A stretch of DNA of 64,000 bases from Pseudovirgaria hyperparasitica (lineage: Eukaryota > Ascomycota > Dothideomycetes > Acrospermales > Acrospermaceae). Location: assembly GCF_010093815.1 (NCBI RefSeq), contig NW_022985553.1, positions 902,133 to 966,132 on the forward strand. Direction: 5' to 3'. Shown one piece after another: positions 32,834-44,428 of the stretch; the stretch's first letter is position 1; each line of letters starts with the position of its first letter. The translations under genes and the position numbers were made by a program. The notes beneath the pieces are model-generated. The model saw nothing but the letters and a program-made list of their open reading frames with translations. It was not told where the DNA came from and did no database searches.

Positions 32834-33602
32834 CTATGATGCACCACCTTTTCTAAACGAGACCTTTTCTACCGCGACATTCTCCACCCCGTTGGCGTCC
32901 TTGCGTAGCTGGTATACGTATAATACTAACACGTCTCCTTGTACCTGCAGTCACGTCAGATGAGTGGCATAGAGCAACGCCGTCATTAGTAAAGGCCAAA
33001 CTCACATCCATCAACACGAAGCTTGGCGTAGGGTCTTCCTCTTCTGTCCACCAATTCGTAGTCATCGCACCTGTTGCACTCCCGGGATTCACAAAGAACT
33101 TGCCCTCCATCTCGTATGCCTCAAACTTGTGTGTTCCGCCCCATAGCAGTATATCCACATCCATCTGCCGCGCTGCAATCAGCAAACTGTCGCCGTCTCC
33201 GGGCGGTATTATGGTGTGGCCATGTACGAAGCCAATGCGTAGCGATCCGTGCGTGACGACTTTCTGGAGCGCGAGATTGGGGGCGTCGACGTCAAAGTCG
33301 CCTTTGACAATCTGTAGGTCAGGAGCGAGACCGCGGAGGAACTCGTATGTGTCTTTGTCGGTTATGTTGCCCAGGCAGAGGATTTGACCTATTTTGCCGG
33401 GTGCGAGGAGCTTCTTGAACTGTAGGCAGCCGTGTGAGATGAGGAAGGTTCGTATGGACTCGTGCTTGGAAATCTGACCTTGGCGGGGATATCCTAGAGG
33501 GTGTCAGTACAATTGAAGGTAAAGTAGGCGCAATTGAGAACGTACTGACGCCCTGTCTGGTATAAACAGGTCACCTAGACATAGCACCAATCTGGCGGTC
33601 AT
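32834..33602 (-). CDS. VPS29: Retromer subunit Vps29
   Basis: Scaffold subunit of the retromer complex, which recycles cargo from endosomes to the Golgi. Four exons in transcript order: 33602-33546, 33493-33479, 33419-33006, 32944-32834 (597 nt, 198 aa). Exon 2 is a 15-nt microexon encoding exactly DIPAK. Introns are 52, 59 and 61 nt. The fold is a calcineurin-like phosphoesterase with degenerate active site: GDLFIPDRA, CLGNITD, KGDFDVDAPN, GHTIIPPGD, LLWGGTHKFEAYE and FVNPGSATGA. Length and motif order match the family closely. The C-terminus ends SFRKGGAS. Confidence 0.95.
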
Positions 33603-34228
33603 GGTGCGGGCCTGGCCGGTGAGCTGGCACAGATGATATTGGAGAACAGTCGTGAGGCCTTTGAGATGACGGTTGCCGTAGACCGGAGTAATTGAGGGTT
33701 TATCAGAAGAAAGAGTGGTAATGGGCGCTTGACTAGATGCTTATGATAGCTATCGTGAGGGTGAAGCTTGAGTAGAAGCAAGCTGCCATGCTGCCACTGC
33801 TGCGCCACAGATGTACCAGCCACAATGTGTGGCGTGCCGACAATACCGCGAGAGGGGACAATTCACTTAGTATCATTAATACTGCATTATGTCTCTATTA
33901 CTGTTGCATTCTCCATTTTTCTCCAATTGTCCTCTCTCGCATCTAGAACGTCACCATGCGGACTCTGTCACTATCAATGCCGCCTCTCCGCAGCTTCGGT
34001 GGCCCTAGCAGTAAAAATATTAGCAGTAGAAATAACAGCATAGGAAATGGACTCGCAAACAGACTGCTGCACTCACCCTCACATCCCCTAGAAAAGCGAT
34101 CTCGTCCGCCCGGGTTTAGCTGCGATCCCGGCTATTCCCACTACCCCTCCTCCTCCTCTTCGTGCCTTCCAATTGAAGCTGCTTTGCCCCTCCGACTGCG
34201 GCTACCCTTTGCGACGCTGCCCGCTCCG
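33603..34228. other. Divergent promoter region between VPS29 and AGX1
   Basis: About 630 bp from the VPS29 start codon to the probable upstream start of the aminotransferase. An open frame in phase with the aminotransferase extends back to an ATG at 33956, which could lengthen its presequence further. Confidence 0.5.
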
Positions 34229-35605
34229 ATGCGCCTTCCTCCCCAACATCAACCGACGTCACGATTGTCGCTCATACACAATCATCTCAGCGCCGCTCCA
34301 CCACTTTCTCACAGCAACAACACAAACAACAACAACAACAATCACATTCACTCTTCAGTACAGCCGCGCAGACTCCATTCCACCATGTCGTCACAGCCAG
34401 AGCACCCCACTCTCCTCATCCCGGGCCCAATCGAGTTCGACGATGAAGTCCTCCAGTCCATGAGTCACTTTAGGTAAAAGCCAAACACTACATATTCTCT
34501 CCGTTGTCTCACCATATCGCTAACGACCCTTCCCAGCCAATCTCATGTCGGAGCCCCCTTTGTCGAGACCTTCGGCGAGGCTCTCTCCATGCTCCGCAAG
34601 CTCTTCGTCACATCCGACCCCAAATCGCAGCCCTTCGTCATATCCGGCTCCGGCACGCTGGGCTGGGACCAGGTCGCCGCGAACCTGACCGAAGAAGGCG
34701 ACGAAGTCCTCGTGCTGCATACCGGCTACTTTGCCGACTCCTTCGCCGACTGCTTCGAGTGCTACGGCGCGAAAGCAACACAGCTGAAAGCCCCCATCGG
34801 CGACAGACCGCAGCTCGATGCCGTCGAGAAGGCCCTAAAGGAGAAGAAGTACAAGCTCCTCACCGTCACACACGTCGACACTTCCACCGGCGTGCTCAGC
34901 GAGATCAAGGCCCTCGCAGCCCTCGTCCACAAGGTCTCCCCTGAAACTCTCGTCGTCGTCGACGGCGTGTGCAGCGTGGGAAGCGAAGAGCTCCGCTTCG
35001 ACGAGTGGGGTCTTGACGTCGTCCTGACTGCCAGCCAGAAAGGCGTTGGTGTGCCCGCCGGGCTCAGCATCCTCATGGCCTCTGCCCGCGCCATCGAAAC
35101 CTTCAAGGCGCGCAAGACGCGCGTGCCTTCATACTTTGCCTCGTGGAAGAACTGGCTGCCCATCATGCAAAACTACGAGGCCAAGAAGCCGTCCTACTTC
35201 GCCACGCCCTCCCCTCAGCTGATCCACGCCCTGCACACCTCCCTCACGCAGATAACGTCCCGCCCAATCGAGGACCGCTGGGCAGACCACAAGAAGGCCT
35301 CGCAGAAGGTCAAGCAGGCCATGTCCGACTTCGGCCTCAAGCAGCTGGCCTCCAAGCCCGAGAACCAGGCCAACGGCATGACGGCCATCTATCTGCCCGA
35401 GAAGATGGAGCCGTCGCAGGTCCTGCCCCCCTTGTTGAAGAAAGGTGTGATATTTGCCGGTGGTCTGCACAAGGAGATTGCGACTAAATATATTCGCTTC
35501 GGGCACATGGGCGTCAGCGTCACTGATCCCAAGCGCAACGATCTAGACAAGGCGATTGACGCGTTGAAGCAGACTGTCACTGAGGCGGGCTACAAGGCGC
35601 CATAG
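34229..35605 (+). CDS. AGX1: Alanine-glyoxylate aminotransferase (class V, PLP)
   Basis: PLP enzyme converting alanine plus glyoxylate to pyruvate plus glycine. Exons to 34473 and 34537-35605 (63-nt intron). The catalytic core begins at Met 34385 (MSSQPEHPTLLIPGP) and is 385 aa; PLP lysine is Lys198 in TASQKGVG, preceded by DGVCSVGSEELRFDEW. The frame stays open upstream of 34385, with in-phase ATGs at 34229 and 33956. From 34229 the extra 52 residues are basic and hydroxylated and end RRLHST just before the core Met, a typical mitochondrial presequence; it contains a polyN run from a CAA repeat. I chose 34229 for this reason. Initiation at both ATGs would give mitochondrial and cytosolic forms. 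No PTS1 at the C-terminus (ends YKAP). Confidence 0.9.
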
Positions 35606-35731
35606 AGGATTCCAAAAAGTTGGATTGGCAGGTAGAATTTGCATCACTGTACATGTATGCTATGTTGGCATATACGCAAGACATATAAAGTCCACCATCT
35701 ATAAAAGAAATGTAAAAACACAATTCTACTA

Positions 35732-38700
35732 CTACCCAATCAGTCCCAACTTTTCAAACGCCTTTACAACAGGCGGCTCCCTCCTCACTCTACTCTCCTG
35801 CATCGAATCCCACAACACCCCATCTGCCCCCTGCGGCCTCTCACCATCAACCTCCTCCTCCCCAATCCCCCTTTTCCCATCCTCCTTCTCCGGCTCCCCT
35901 CCCCCCTCAACGCCCCAAACCTCAGGCACACACCCAACACAAGCATCCACCACTTCACCCATCATCCTCTCCACCGCCGCCGCCCTCTCCCTCATCCCCC
36001 TCCTCACAAGCCCCACCACCACCCTGCCCGCCTCCTCACTCGTCCGATTCACCCGCTCCACCAACCGGCCCACACTCCCAACCAGATACTCCTCCTCATA
36101 CACACTGCCCTTCTTCCCACGCGCCCGTTTACGCTCCTCCCGCCGCCGGTTCTTGCTCGTTTTGCGCGTCGTCTGGGTGTTGAGCGTGCTGCCGCTGGCA
36201 TTACTGCGCGCCGTGTAGCGGGTCAGGAACGTGCCTGCGGAGGTAGAGGTGGAGGTTGGGGCGAGGGAGACGTTATCTGGGATATCGTGTGCGGAGGCGT
36301 CGTTGGACGTGGGATCGCCGGTGTAGAAGGCGAGGGGGTCGGAAGTTTTCTTTGCGCGGAGTTCGCGGATGCGGGGGATTTGGAGGGCGAGTTGGGTGCG
36401 GATGTCGGCGAGGAGTTCGGTGATGGAGGCGGAGGCGTCGATGAGGGCGGTGTCGATGATGGAGGGGATGAGGGAGGGTTGGGCGTGGAGGGTGAGGAGG
36501 CGGAGGGCGTGGGCGAAGAGGGTGCCGCGGCAGAAGAGGCGGGCGGCGGCGGGGATGTCGGAGAGGTAGTCTGCGTGGATTGTGGCGGCGGCGGCGAAGT
36601 CTTTTGTTTCGATGAGGGAGTCGGAGAGGGAGGAGGCGAGGGCGTGGAGGGCGTCGGGGGTGTAGGGGACGAGTTGGGCTGTGGTGAGGGCCTCGCGCCA
36701 GAGGTGGGCGAGGGCGTAGGATTGGGATGCGGCGGCGTGGTCTTGGAGGAAGTCGTATGCGAGGCCGGCGTCGCGGAAGCGGTCGTTGGCGTGGAGGTGG
36801 TCGGCGTAGAGACGCATGATTTCGTTGAGTTGGTCGGGGGTGTATTTGACGAGTTCGAGGGCTTGGGGGTAGAGCTCGTGTTTCTGGGCGTAGGACTTGA
36901 ATTCGTCGAATGCGGGGATGGAGTAGAGGTGGCCGAGGGCTTTGGCACGGCGACCGAGTTTGTCGTCGATTTCGAAGGAGCGGCGAAGGGGTGTGAGTTC
37001 TTGGAGGGATTGCATGTATGGGAGGTATTCTCGGGGGTCCTTTTGGGATTGCTGGGCGATGAGGAGCGTGAGCTCGAGGTCATATAAGCCCAGTGCATGA
37101 TCGTAAAGATGGTTGACATCGGCGAGGAAGCAGATGTGCTCAGCAGCCGCTTCAGCTCGTTCGCTGTCGTTCTCTGTTGCTTTGGTAAGTATACATTACT
37201 GTCGTGACCACCTGATCGAGACTTACTACGAATGTCACCCACGACTGTGAGACCAGCTTCCAGGTCTGGTGGGCTCTTGCAGACGTGGGCTGTAATTATG
37301 TTCTGCATGTTGAGGTCTGGTGTCTCGCTGAGCTCTTGCAGAATGGCATCACAGATGCGATTGATTTTGCCACTAATTGCCGAGCCCCCTTTTGTACCAG
37401 GGAGACTGGTTCCATTGACGGCCGCGTACGTCTTAGAAGGATCAGATGATGTATCCTTGGACGTATTGCGGTACATGGAAACTGTAACGTCCTCTTCCCT
37501 TAGCTGTGAAACGAACAGATCGAGATAGCCGGCATTGTTGAGTTGCTTGATAAATGCGCCGACATTTTGGAGGAACTGATCCGGGGCGTGATCATAAAGT
37601 ATGTTCATGTCAACTCTCTGGGCCCTACAGGCGAGAAAAGCCTCTTTGTAGTCGATCTTGTCAATGTTTCTGCGTATGCCATCCAGGACCATGGCTCTTG
37701 GAAACACAGTCTCTAGATTGCCTCGAGGCATCTGCAAGACAATACTGTAGGCCGTAGGCATGGCCGTGACCAGGCGAGCACCACGCTCTATCCTTCGACA
37801 TCGCTCATCCAGTTCAGGTTCATCTGCCGGTACTTCCATGTCTAGCACAGTTAGCTCCTTGGATCTCTGGACACCAGACGGGGACTTACCTCTTGATGAA
37901 AGATGGACAAACTTAAGCAAGTGCTGTGTGGTGGTGAAGATGAGGTGTGCGGACGTGACAAGAAAGGAGGTGGCGTTTCGAGCTATCAGCCTTTCATTCG
38001 CATACAAGTTTCCACCATTGGTGAGACCAAAGGAAACGCTGTCGGCTGATTCCGATCGAGCGATATGTCCAACATTTTCCACCTCTCCAAGCGTGTGTGT
38101 AACCCTCACCGATGACACGCTTGCGGGAATGTTCTCACTTGGCTGGCGCTCCATCTCACCGGTAAGGGTCTCATACTGACTGACCTTGCCGTCTGGCTCC
38201 GTGAGGCAGAGATGCTGAAGATCGGAGCTCAGACTCATACCGCTGATGTTTCCATCCAGGGGAAATGTACCAGCAAGCTCGATATCCCCTGAACCTTCAC
38301 CCCGCCAGCAAAGACTAGCGTTCGAGTAAAGGTCATCAGCAATCACGAAGAGCCAGTCATTGTCATTCAAGACTATCTGCCGGGGTATTGCGCTTTGCAA
38401 CTTGATCTTACGGCGCGAAAGCAGTCTTGGCATACGCGGTCGCTTTGAGTCAAGATAGTCGTACGTGTAGACCTCATCATGCGTCAGAACAGCGACTTTT
38501 CTCCCCGACGGCGCCAAAGCGACATCTTTGATGCTGCCGTCTACGGCCACCTCGTGCAGTGACACCGGTGGCGGCACGTTTGCCAGACGCAACGGAGTGA
38601 GTTTCAGGTTTGCTAGATAGATTTAGATCCCGTTGCATAAGTGAGCGCGATCTGGACTTACCACCATCGATGACTGCAACAAGTCCATGGTCGTGAGGAG

Positions 38701-39934
38701 GCGAAGTAGAACCAATGTGTGACATCAACTCGAATTCAATGTCTTGGAGGCGCTCTGATTACTGGTCAGTCACACGCATGTTGACGGGACTACACTGCTC
38801 CATACCTGCATTGTAAATCGTGACCTTGTGGGGCTTTTCAGTATGCCACTTTACGCCCATAGGGCTTCCACTTCTCGCATCGGCAACTGTGCGGATTTCT
38901 TGCTTGAGGTAGTAGTGGTAGTTTCCCATGGTCCAAAACTGCACCCTGTCCGCCAGCGACACGGCAAGGATGGTAGAATCAACATTCCACTGGAGCTCGA
39001 TGGAGCTGCCAAGCTCCTTTTGTTCTTCCGGTTTCAATCTCAGACTGAATTCACCGTGACGAAGCCCGTTCCGCTCGAAGAAAACAACATCAATCTGCTC
39101 ATTCCTTCGTTGTATCCCTGCGATCAAATTTCCCGACGGTCGCCAGCTGAGTGCGCTCTCCAAGCCGTCTACGGGCTCACTAACACTGTCTAGGACACCA
39201 TCTCGAGAATACACCCGGAGCATGCGGCGCTTCTCGTCTTCAACAGTGTTGAGGACTACATAAGCGCCGTCACCTCTCCAGCTTATCGACGTAGACCGAT
39301 CATCCAAAGCGCTGAGGACACCCTCATCTACATGTTCAGGCATGGTAGGATCGCGCAGTGCCTTGGCCCTTTTGCCTTTGAACTGCGTTTCTGATTTGCC
39401 CCAGCCGACAGAGACATGGTTGGATACCTTCACATCGTCCGGGGTCAGAGTGATGTTGACAACGGCATCAAAGTCCTTGGTCATGTAGATTAGAGTCCCG
39501 GCATTCGTTGACAGGGCGAGCAGTTCCTCGTCCGGTGACCACGCAGCAGCCGAAATTCCAGCATCCACCGATCCTACGATTTCGATGGCATCTTCCCCCG
39601 GAAGCGGCTGTTCTCGGACAAGCACAATATCCCCTCCTGCCAGGACAAGACATACACTAGATGTGTCGGTGAGAAAGTGCAGGCTCAGGATCCTGTCACA
39701 GTCCAGATCTGGGTTCGGACATGGCGCGTCCCAAGTTGCGATGGTGGAAATAGTGTGGGCACCTTGTTTACCTTCGGCAGTGTAGCGTTTCAGTTCAATG
39801 ACAGCCTCTAGTGGTGACGGTCCAAAGGCACAGATTACGCCGTCTGTGGTTGTATCCCACGCAGTTGCAGTTAGTGGGAGAAGCTGGTCCGGAAAAATTG
39901 GCGCAGAGTGTCGTGATATGCGGAGGTTCCGCAT
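35732..39934 (-). CDS. ELP1: Elongator complex subunit Elp1 (Iki3)
   Basis: Largest subunit of Elongator, which modifies wobble uridines of tRNAs (mcm5/ncm5). Five exons in transcript order: 39934-38806, 38754-38662, 38612-37890, 37841-37227, 37179-35732 (4008 nt, 1335 aa); introns 51, 49, 48 and 47 nt. The N-terminus MRNLRISRHSAPIF opens two WD40-type propellers (about residues 1-740), followed by a helical TPR-like region with the dimerisation domain. The basic stretch KNRRREERKRARGKKG near residue 1185 matches the tRNA-binding/NLS motif of Elp1. Length fits the family. The 48-nt third intron is stop-free. The C-terminal exon shows a sharp strand-composition switch and a long antisense frame (see findings). 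It ends 126 bp from the convergent AGX1 stop, so 3' UTRs probably overlap. Confidence 0.94.
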
Positions 39935-40242
39935 CGTGATGCTATGGCTGATGTTTTATACGCTTATTGTCATCCAGATCATGAAGTAATGAGGGCGATA
40001 GCTGTAGAGACTGTTTCATTCAAGAGAATGGTGCATCACGTTCCAGCAGTCGGTAACAATGAAGAATTGATACACTCAAATTTTAGTGGAGACGCCAAGA
40101 GTAGGGCTAAGCCAACGTCACTTAGGTAACTCTCATCATCGCCAGCTTTAAGGGTCCTTGCAAACTTCCAAACCTCACACACACACTCTCTCTATCTCCC
40201 CAACTTCGCAGAGCTATCGTCGTCGCATCTAAACTTCGCGAC
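39935..40242. other. Bidirectional promoter between ELP1 and the DUF1279 gene
   Basis: 308 bp between two divergent start codons. A CT-rich leader with ACAC repeats precedes the ATG at 40243. No factor site was recognised. Confidence 0.5.
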
Positions 40243-41117
40243 ATGACGAAGACCTCACGACTCCTCAAAGCCCTCGCCTGGGCCCCCCAGCCCTCCTCCA
40301 CCACTACCACGCTCTCCTCAACCCTCCCACGACGCAGCTTCTTCACCGCAACAAGAATAACCGCCCACTCCAAAACATCACACATACCCGCGCCCGCACG
40401 ACCACGCCCCCTCTTCTTCACCTCCCGCCACCCGCTCCGCATCCGCTTCAACAGCAGCAAACCACCGCACGCAGCAAGCAAACCCGCCGCCCCCGGCTCA
40501 ACCCCCAACCCAACCGCCCAGCTCGGCAGCCCAGAGCCCAGCTCGCTATCCGCACGCCTGAAGAAGCTGTCGCGCGAGTACGGCTACAGCGCGCTAGGCG
40601 TCTACTTTGCGCTCTCCGCGCTCGACTTCCCGTTCTGCTTTCTGGCCGTCCGGTTGTTGGGCACGGATCGCATCGGGCACGCCGAACACGTCGTGATTGG
40701 GGCGTTCTGGGATGTCGTTAGATTGGTCGCGCCCGAGGCCGGGAGACATCAGGGCGATAAGGCGGTTGAGGCGATTACGGGCAAGGGGGCGAGTGAGGGG
40801 GAGAAGCGCGCTGTGGCGGTGAAGGAGGGCATTTTTACGCAGGAGGTTGAGGATGCGCAGAAGGCGAATGAGGGTTCGGATGCTAGTAAGCTATTTTCCC
40901 GGTGTCTGACGAGTGATGCCTAGATGCACCATGCTAACTTTGCCATGTAGCTCTCTGGACACAGCTGGCCCTGGCCTACGCCATCCACAAATCCTTCATC
41001 TTCTTCCGCGTGCCCCTGACCGCGGCCGTGACACCAAAGGTCGTCAAGACACTGCGAGGATGGGGCTGGAATATCGGCAAGAAGACGCCCAAGGCGTCGA
41101 AGCCAGCGTCTTCGTGA
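40243..41117 (+). CDS. Mitochondrial DUF1279 (FAM210-like) protein
   Basis: Exons 40243-40885 and 40951-41117 (65-nt intron) give 269 aa. The first 80 residues are basic, Ser/Thr-rich and free of acids (MTKTSRLLKALAWAP, later RRSFFTATR and RIRFNSS), a strong mitochondrial presequence. The DUF1279 domain starts about residue 105 with LKKLSREYGYSALGVYFALS, where YSALGVYFALSALDFPFCFL is a membrane segment, and resumes in exon 2 with LWTQLALAYAIHKSFIFFRV, ending WGWNIGKK. Between the two halves lies a charged insert of about 60 residues carrying the intron. FAM210 proteins are inner-membrane factors linked to mitochondrial translation; the role of the fungal version is inferred. Confidence 0.88.
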
Positions 41118-42051
41118 GCATCACTTGTTGATACGATGAAGCACACATACATCCCCGGATTGTAAGATATAGATAGATGTACAAAAACGAGTCAAATGCA
41201 TTAGGGCGTTCTCCCCTTTTTTTACTATGTAGATACATTTCGAACCTTGACACAGATCAGTCATCTCCAGTGCATTGTTGCAATCGACCAAAGCAGAGCA
41301 GTCCAGCTTGATCTGATCTGATCTGATCTGTTTTGTTCTGTTCGTCTCTGCTCTTCTAGAATGGCCAGGCAGGATAGTTATGTGAAAAGCAAGATCGACG
41401 ACCTTTAGCAAAGCGAGCAAGACTTGCGACTTCGGGGGCACAAGTAATCACCAGTGACTTAATAGCATACATATCAAGCAACGAACACGAACCTTACCTT
41501 CCAGCCCTCGGACTTAACCCCCGGCTCCGTCTCGGCCCTGACATCTCCATCTCCTGCCTCAGGCACCCGTCCACAACCCATCCACCTCCTCGGCCATCTC
41601 GGCCATCTCGGCCATCGGAAAACCCACTCATTGGCCCCAAAACCACACGACCGACACCCCGACGCCCTGGCGAACTACACAAGGGCAATCCAGTCATGAT
41701 CGATTGGACAGTCGGTGTATTCGGGCCAGACTAGAGGGTGGAAGAGGAATGGTTTGCGTCGGTGTATTGTGGGAGGTGGAATTGTATAACGGCTTGTGGA
41801 GAGTTTGGTTGGTTATTTTGGTTTGTCGATCAGTTAATCAGTTGATTTGCTGGATGAATGGAGATATCGGGGCCGAAGAGGAGGCCCGCAATAATCATAT
41901 CCTGTGGGCATGGCATGGATGGAGGGATATATAAAGAGGATGCTGGGATGCTTCGTTCATGACTCCAAGCATTCACACAATTCAGTTCCAATCAAGTGTA
42001 CTACATAATCACATCTACAACTCAATCATCCCACCACCGCAGCGATCTGCA
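41118..42051. other. Intergenic region
   Basis: About 930 bp between the DUF1279 gene and the oxidoreductase. It has a short TCTGA run (41311-41330), a TCGGCCATC triplication (41592-41618) and a TATA box near its right end. No gene was seen. Confidence 0.5.
41928..41935 (+). promoter_or_regulatory. TATA box of the oxidoreductase gene
   Basis: TATATAAA, 117 bp before the chosen ATG at 42052. This also argues for 42052 rather than the in-frame ATG at 41959, which would lie only 24 bp after the TATA box. Confidence 0.5.
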
Positions 42052-43098
42052 ATGGCGCCACAGACACACACCGCCGCCGTCCTCGTGGACAAGGATACTC
42101 ACAGCTTCACCTTCGAGCAGCGTGCCACGCCCACGCCTGGCCCCAACGACATCCTCATCGAAGTGCATGCCCTCGCGCTGAACCCCATCGACTACATGCA
42201 GCGCGACCGGGGCTTCCCAGCCATCGACTACCCGTCAATCGTCGGCTCAGATATCGGCGGCATCGTCGTCGCAGTGGGCTCCGCGGTGCCGTCCAGCTAC
42301 CCGCAGCCCGGCACGCGCGTCACAGCCTTCGCACCGAGCTTCTACGAAAAGGGCAAGCCAGACTACGGCGCGTTCCAGAAGTATGCATGTGTGTGGAAGG
42401 AGATGGTGACTGCCATCCCGGAAAACATGGGACTTGTGGAGGCAAGCACGCTGGGAATGGCGACCTACACGGCTATGAACGGGATCTACACGGCTGGGCT
42501 GCCGCTGGATGGAAGATATACGGCGACGGACAAGAAGGCGCTGCTAATCTGGGGCGGTTCGGCGAGTGTGGGCGCGTCGATGGTGCAGGTTGCGCGGATC
42601 ATGGGCATCACGACGTATGTGACTGCGAGTGCGAAGAACCATGGGTTCTTGAAGACGCTGGGTGCGAGCCGGCTGTTTGACTACAAGGACGCGGATGTGG
42701 TGCAGCAGATTGTCGCTGCGGCGAGCGAGGATGGGCTGGTGCTGAAGCATGCGTATGATGCTGCTGGTGGCACCAGGCAGATCTTGGATGTGCTGAAGGA
42801 GTTCAAGGATGGGCAGGAGCCGGTGCTGGCGTCGGCGCCGGCGTCCATCTTTAAGCCAGATTCGCCGCGAGAGCCTGGTGTCGCTGTCAAGTTTGTGAAG
42901 TGTCCTGACGAGCCGACGGAACGAAGCAAGCACTTTGACTATATTGGACAGATATGGCTGAAGGAGAAGCTGGCGAGTGGGGAGTATGGAGTGGGATCGA
43001 AGGTGGAGTTGGTCGAAGGAGGATTTGAAAGTCTGGACAAGGCGCTCGATACGCTGAGGGCTGGTGTATCGGGGACGAAGCTGGTGATTCAAGTCTGA
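42052..43098 (+). CDS. Zinc-type medium-chain alcohol dehydrogenase-like oxidoreductase
   Basis: 348 aa, single exon, MDR superfamily, NAD(P)H-dependent. The GroES-like domain begins MAPQTHTAAVLVDK and includes ALNPIDYMQRDRG and GSDIGGIVVAVGS. The Rossmann domain carries LLIWGGSASVGASMVQVARI near residues 163-182, with a variant nucleotide-binding loop GGSASVG. The catalytic and structural zinc cysteines of classical ADHs are absent, which places it with quinone-reductase or enoyl-reductase-like members (toxD/LovC-type relatives in fungi). No polyketide synthase or other biosynthetic gene lies in the window, so a role in secondary metabolism is not supported here. Substrate unknown. Confidence 0.88.
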   Translation: MAPQTHTAAVLVDKDTHSFTFEQRATPTPGPNDILIEVHALALNPIDYMQRDRGFPAIDYPSIVGSDIGGIVVAVGSAVPSSYPQPGTRVTAFAPSFYEKGKPDYGAFQKYACVWKEMVTAIPENMGLVEASTLGMATYTAMNGIYTAGLPLDGRYTATDKKALLIWGGSASVGASMVQVARIMGITTYVTASAKNHGFLKTLGASRLFDYKDADVVQQIVAAASEDGLVLKHAYDAAGGTRQILDVLKEFKDGQEPVLASAPASIFKPDSPREPGVAVKFVKCPDEPTERSKHFDYIGQIWLKEKLASGEYGVGSKVELVEGGFESLDKALDTLRAGVSGTKLVIQV

Positions 43099-44009
43099 TT
43101 GTCATGTAAGCGGTAGATTACGGAGTATGTCGATGTATGATGTTTCTCAATAGATCACAGTTTTCTCAACCAGTCTATGTTCGTGTTCAAGTGGTGTATA
43201 TGTGTCCCCTGGTGACTGTGCTGTCAAGAAGATAGAACGTGTCCCTTGTTAGTCCCCAAGCAGGGAGGTTGAGAAGGTGGTAGGTAGGTCTCTCTCCAGG
43301 TCAGGAATGGCACATGCCAGGAGCGTCAACAGAGGGATACGCGCTCCCAAAACAATGACATCACGATGTGGTAACAGAGACAGGGAACATGGGGCTTGGA
43401 GAGAGTGGCCAATAAATGGGTCATGACGATGAGTTTGAATTGATGTCCTCGATACGAAGCGCCTCGTCGATAATAGACAAGCGTTGCACTTGGTGGTAGT
43501 ATGAAGCGGCACCCGGCCATACTTCCAGCCGAGCGGGCAAAGCGGCCAATGAATGACATGTGGGCCTGAGGCAGCATCTATTGCACCGCTTACAGAAGGC
43601 ATACAATAATACCAGTAGCCAGGTGATTGCCAAGTGGTGGTGGCAGATCGAGCGATTCGGCCAGATGCAGCAGGAACAAGTGACAGCTGCATGCAGCCCA
43701 ACGCCTTCCAAGCTTAGCAGTGATTCAACATTGAACAGGGAAGGAAGGCAGGGGTGCGTCCATGGAAAAAAGGATGGAGAAAATGGCGAAATGGGCTCAT
43801 CAGACGCGTCCAGACTTGCACAAGATGCACAAAATGCCACACATGCACAAATACACACCTGCACAACCATATTTGGGGGGTGTTGTGGCTTGACTCTTTC
43901 CAGCCCTGGTGTACGTCATGTGTCGCTCCTGCCCGACTGTGACTGGCCACGATGCGTCAAACGTTCAGAGCTTCCATGATGGGGAGGAGCAATGGAGGGG
44001 TCTCAGCTG

Positions 44010-44015
44010 CCCCGC
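44010..44015 (-). promoter_or_regulatory. CreA-type site (GCGGGG, reverse strand)
   Basis: Matches the SYGGRG consensus of the carbon-catabolite repressor CreA/Cre1, about 535 bp upstream of the Grg1 ATG. The consensus is short, so single sites are weak evidence. Confidence 0.35.
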
Positions 44016-44022
44016 CTCATAG

Positions 44023-44030
44023 TGACGTCA
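44023..44030. promoter_or_regulatory. CRE/ATF palindrome TGACGTCA
   Basis: Perfect site for stress-responsive bZIP factors, between two CreA-type sites in the Grg1 upstream region. Confidence 0.45.
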
Positions 44031-44065
44031 CAACCAAAACAATGGAAAAGGGCCGTAAGCAAGTG

Positions 44066-44071
44066 GCGGGG
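44066..44071 (+). promoter_or_regulatory. CreA-type site (GCGGGG)
   Basis: Second SYGGRG match in the Grg1 upstream region, 480 bp before the ATG and 36 bp after the CRE. Confidence 0.35.
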
Positions 44072-44421
44072 CACAATACCGACTTACCTAGTACCGAACG
44101 CCCTTCTGCCCCCGTCCATTCGCTGCGAATGCTCTGGAATCGCGATCTGATCCAAGGGCAGTTTAGCATCTTTTGACTCTGCAATTTGCATTAACCGCGT
44201 TTGCCTACTTGTGGACTGCGGCGTTGCGTGAAGACCCAATCTAATGACGCAATATGGTCGAATAAGCGCTGAAGTGACTACTGAGAACTGGCCGCCCTTG
44301 CCTAATTCACGGAGAGCCACAACAACAAACTGTGGCAGGTGCGATTCACTCACAAGCCGCACCCACCCGTCCAGGCTGCTGTCCAAGCTCAGAGCAACTT
44401 TTGCGTAGGCTGCCATCACTA

Positions 44422-44428
44422 TATAAGT
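44422..44428 (+). promoter_or_regulatory. TATA box of the Grg1 gene
   Basis: TATATAA in CTATATAAGT, about 120 bp before the ATG and followed by a CT-rich then CAA-rich leader, the usual architecture of highly expressed fungal genes. Confidence 0.6.

Noticed and set aside
36287-37087. 266-codon plus-strand frame opposite ELP1
   Set aside because: Gly/Val/Glu-rich translation is a by-product of the G-rich strand; the minus-strand ELP1 reading is continuous and family-like.
36223-37226. Ser/Pro/Thr-rich continuation of the ELP1 central frame past 37226
   Set aside because: Reading through the 47-nt intron at 37180-37226 gives low-complexity sequence; splicing restores the conserved Elp1 C-terminus.
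43249-43870. Overlapping minus-strand frames of about 150 codons upstream of grg1
   Set aside because: Mutually overlapping Cys/His-rich translations with no motif; more likely promoter sequence.
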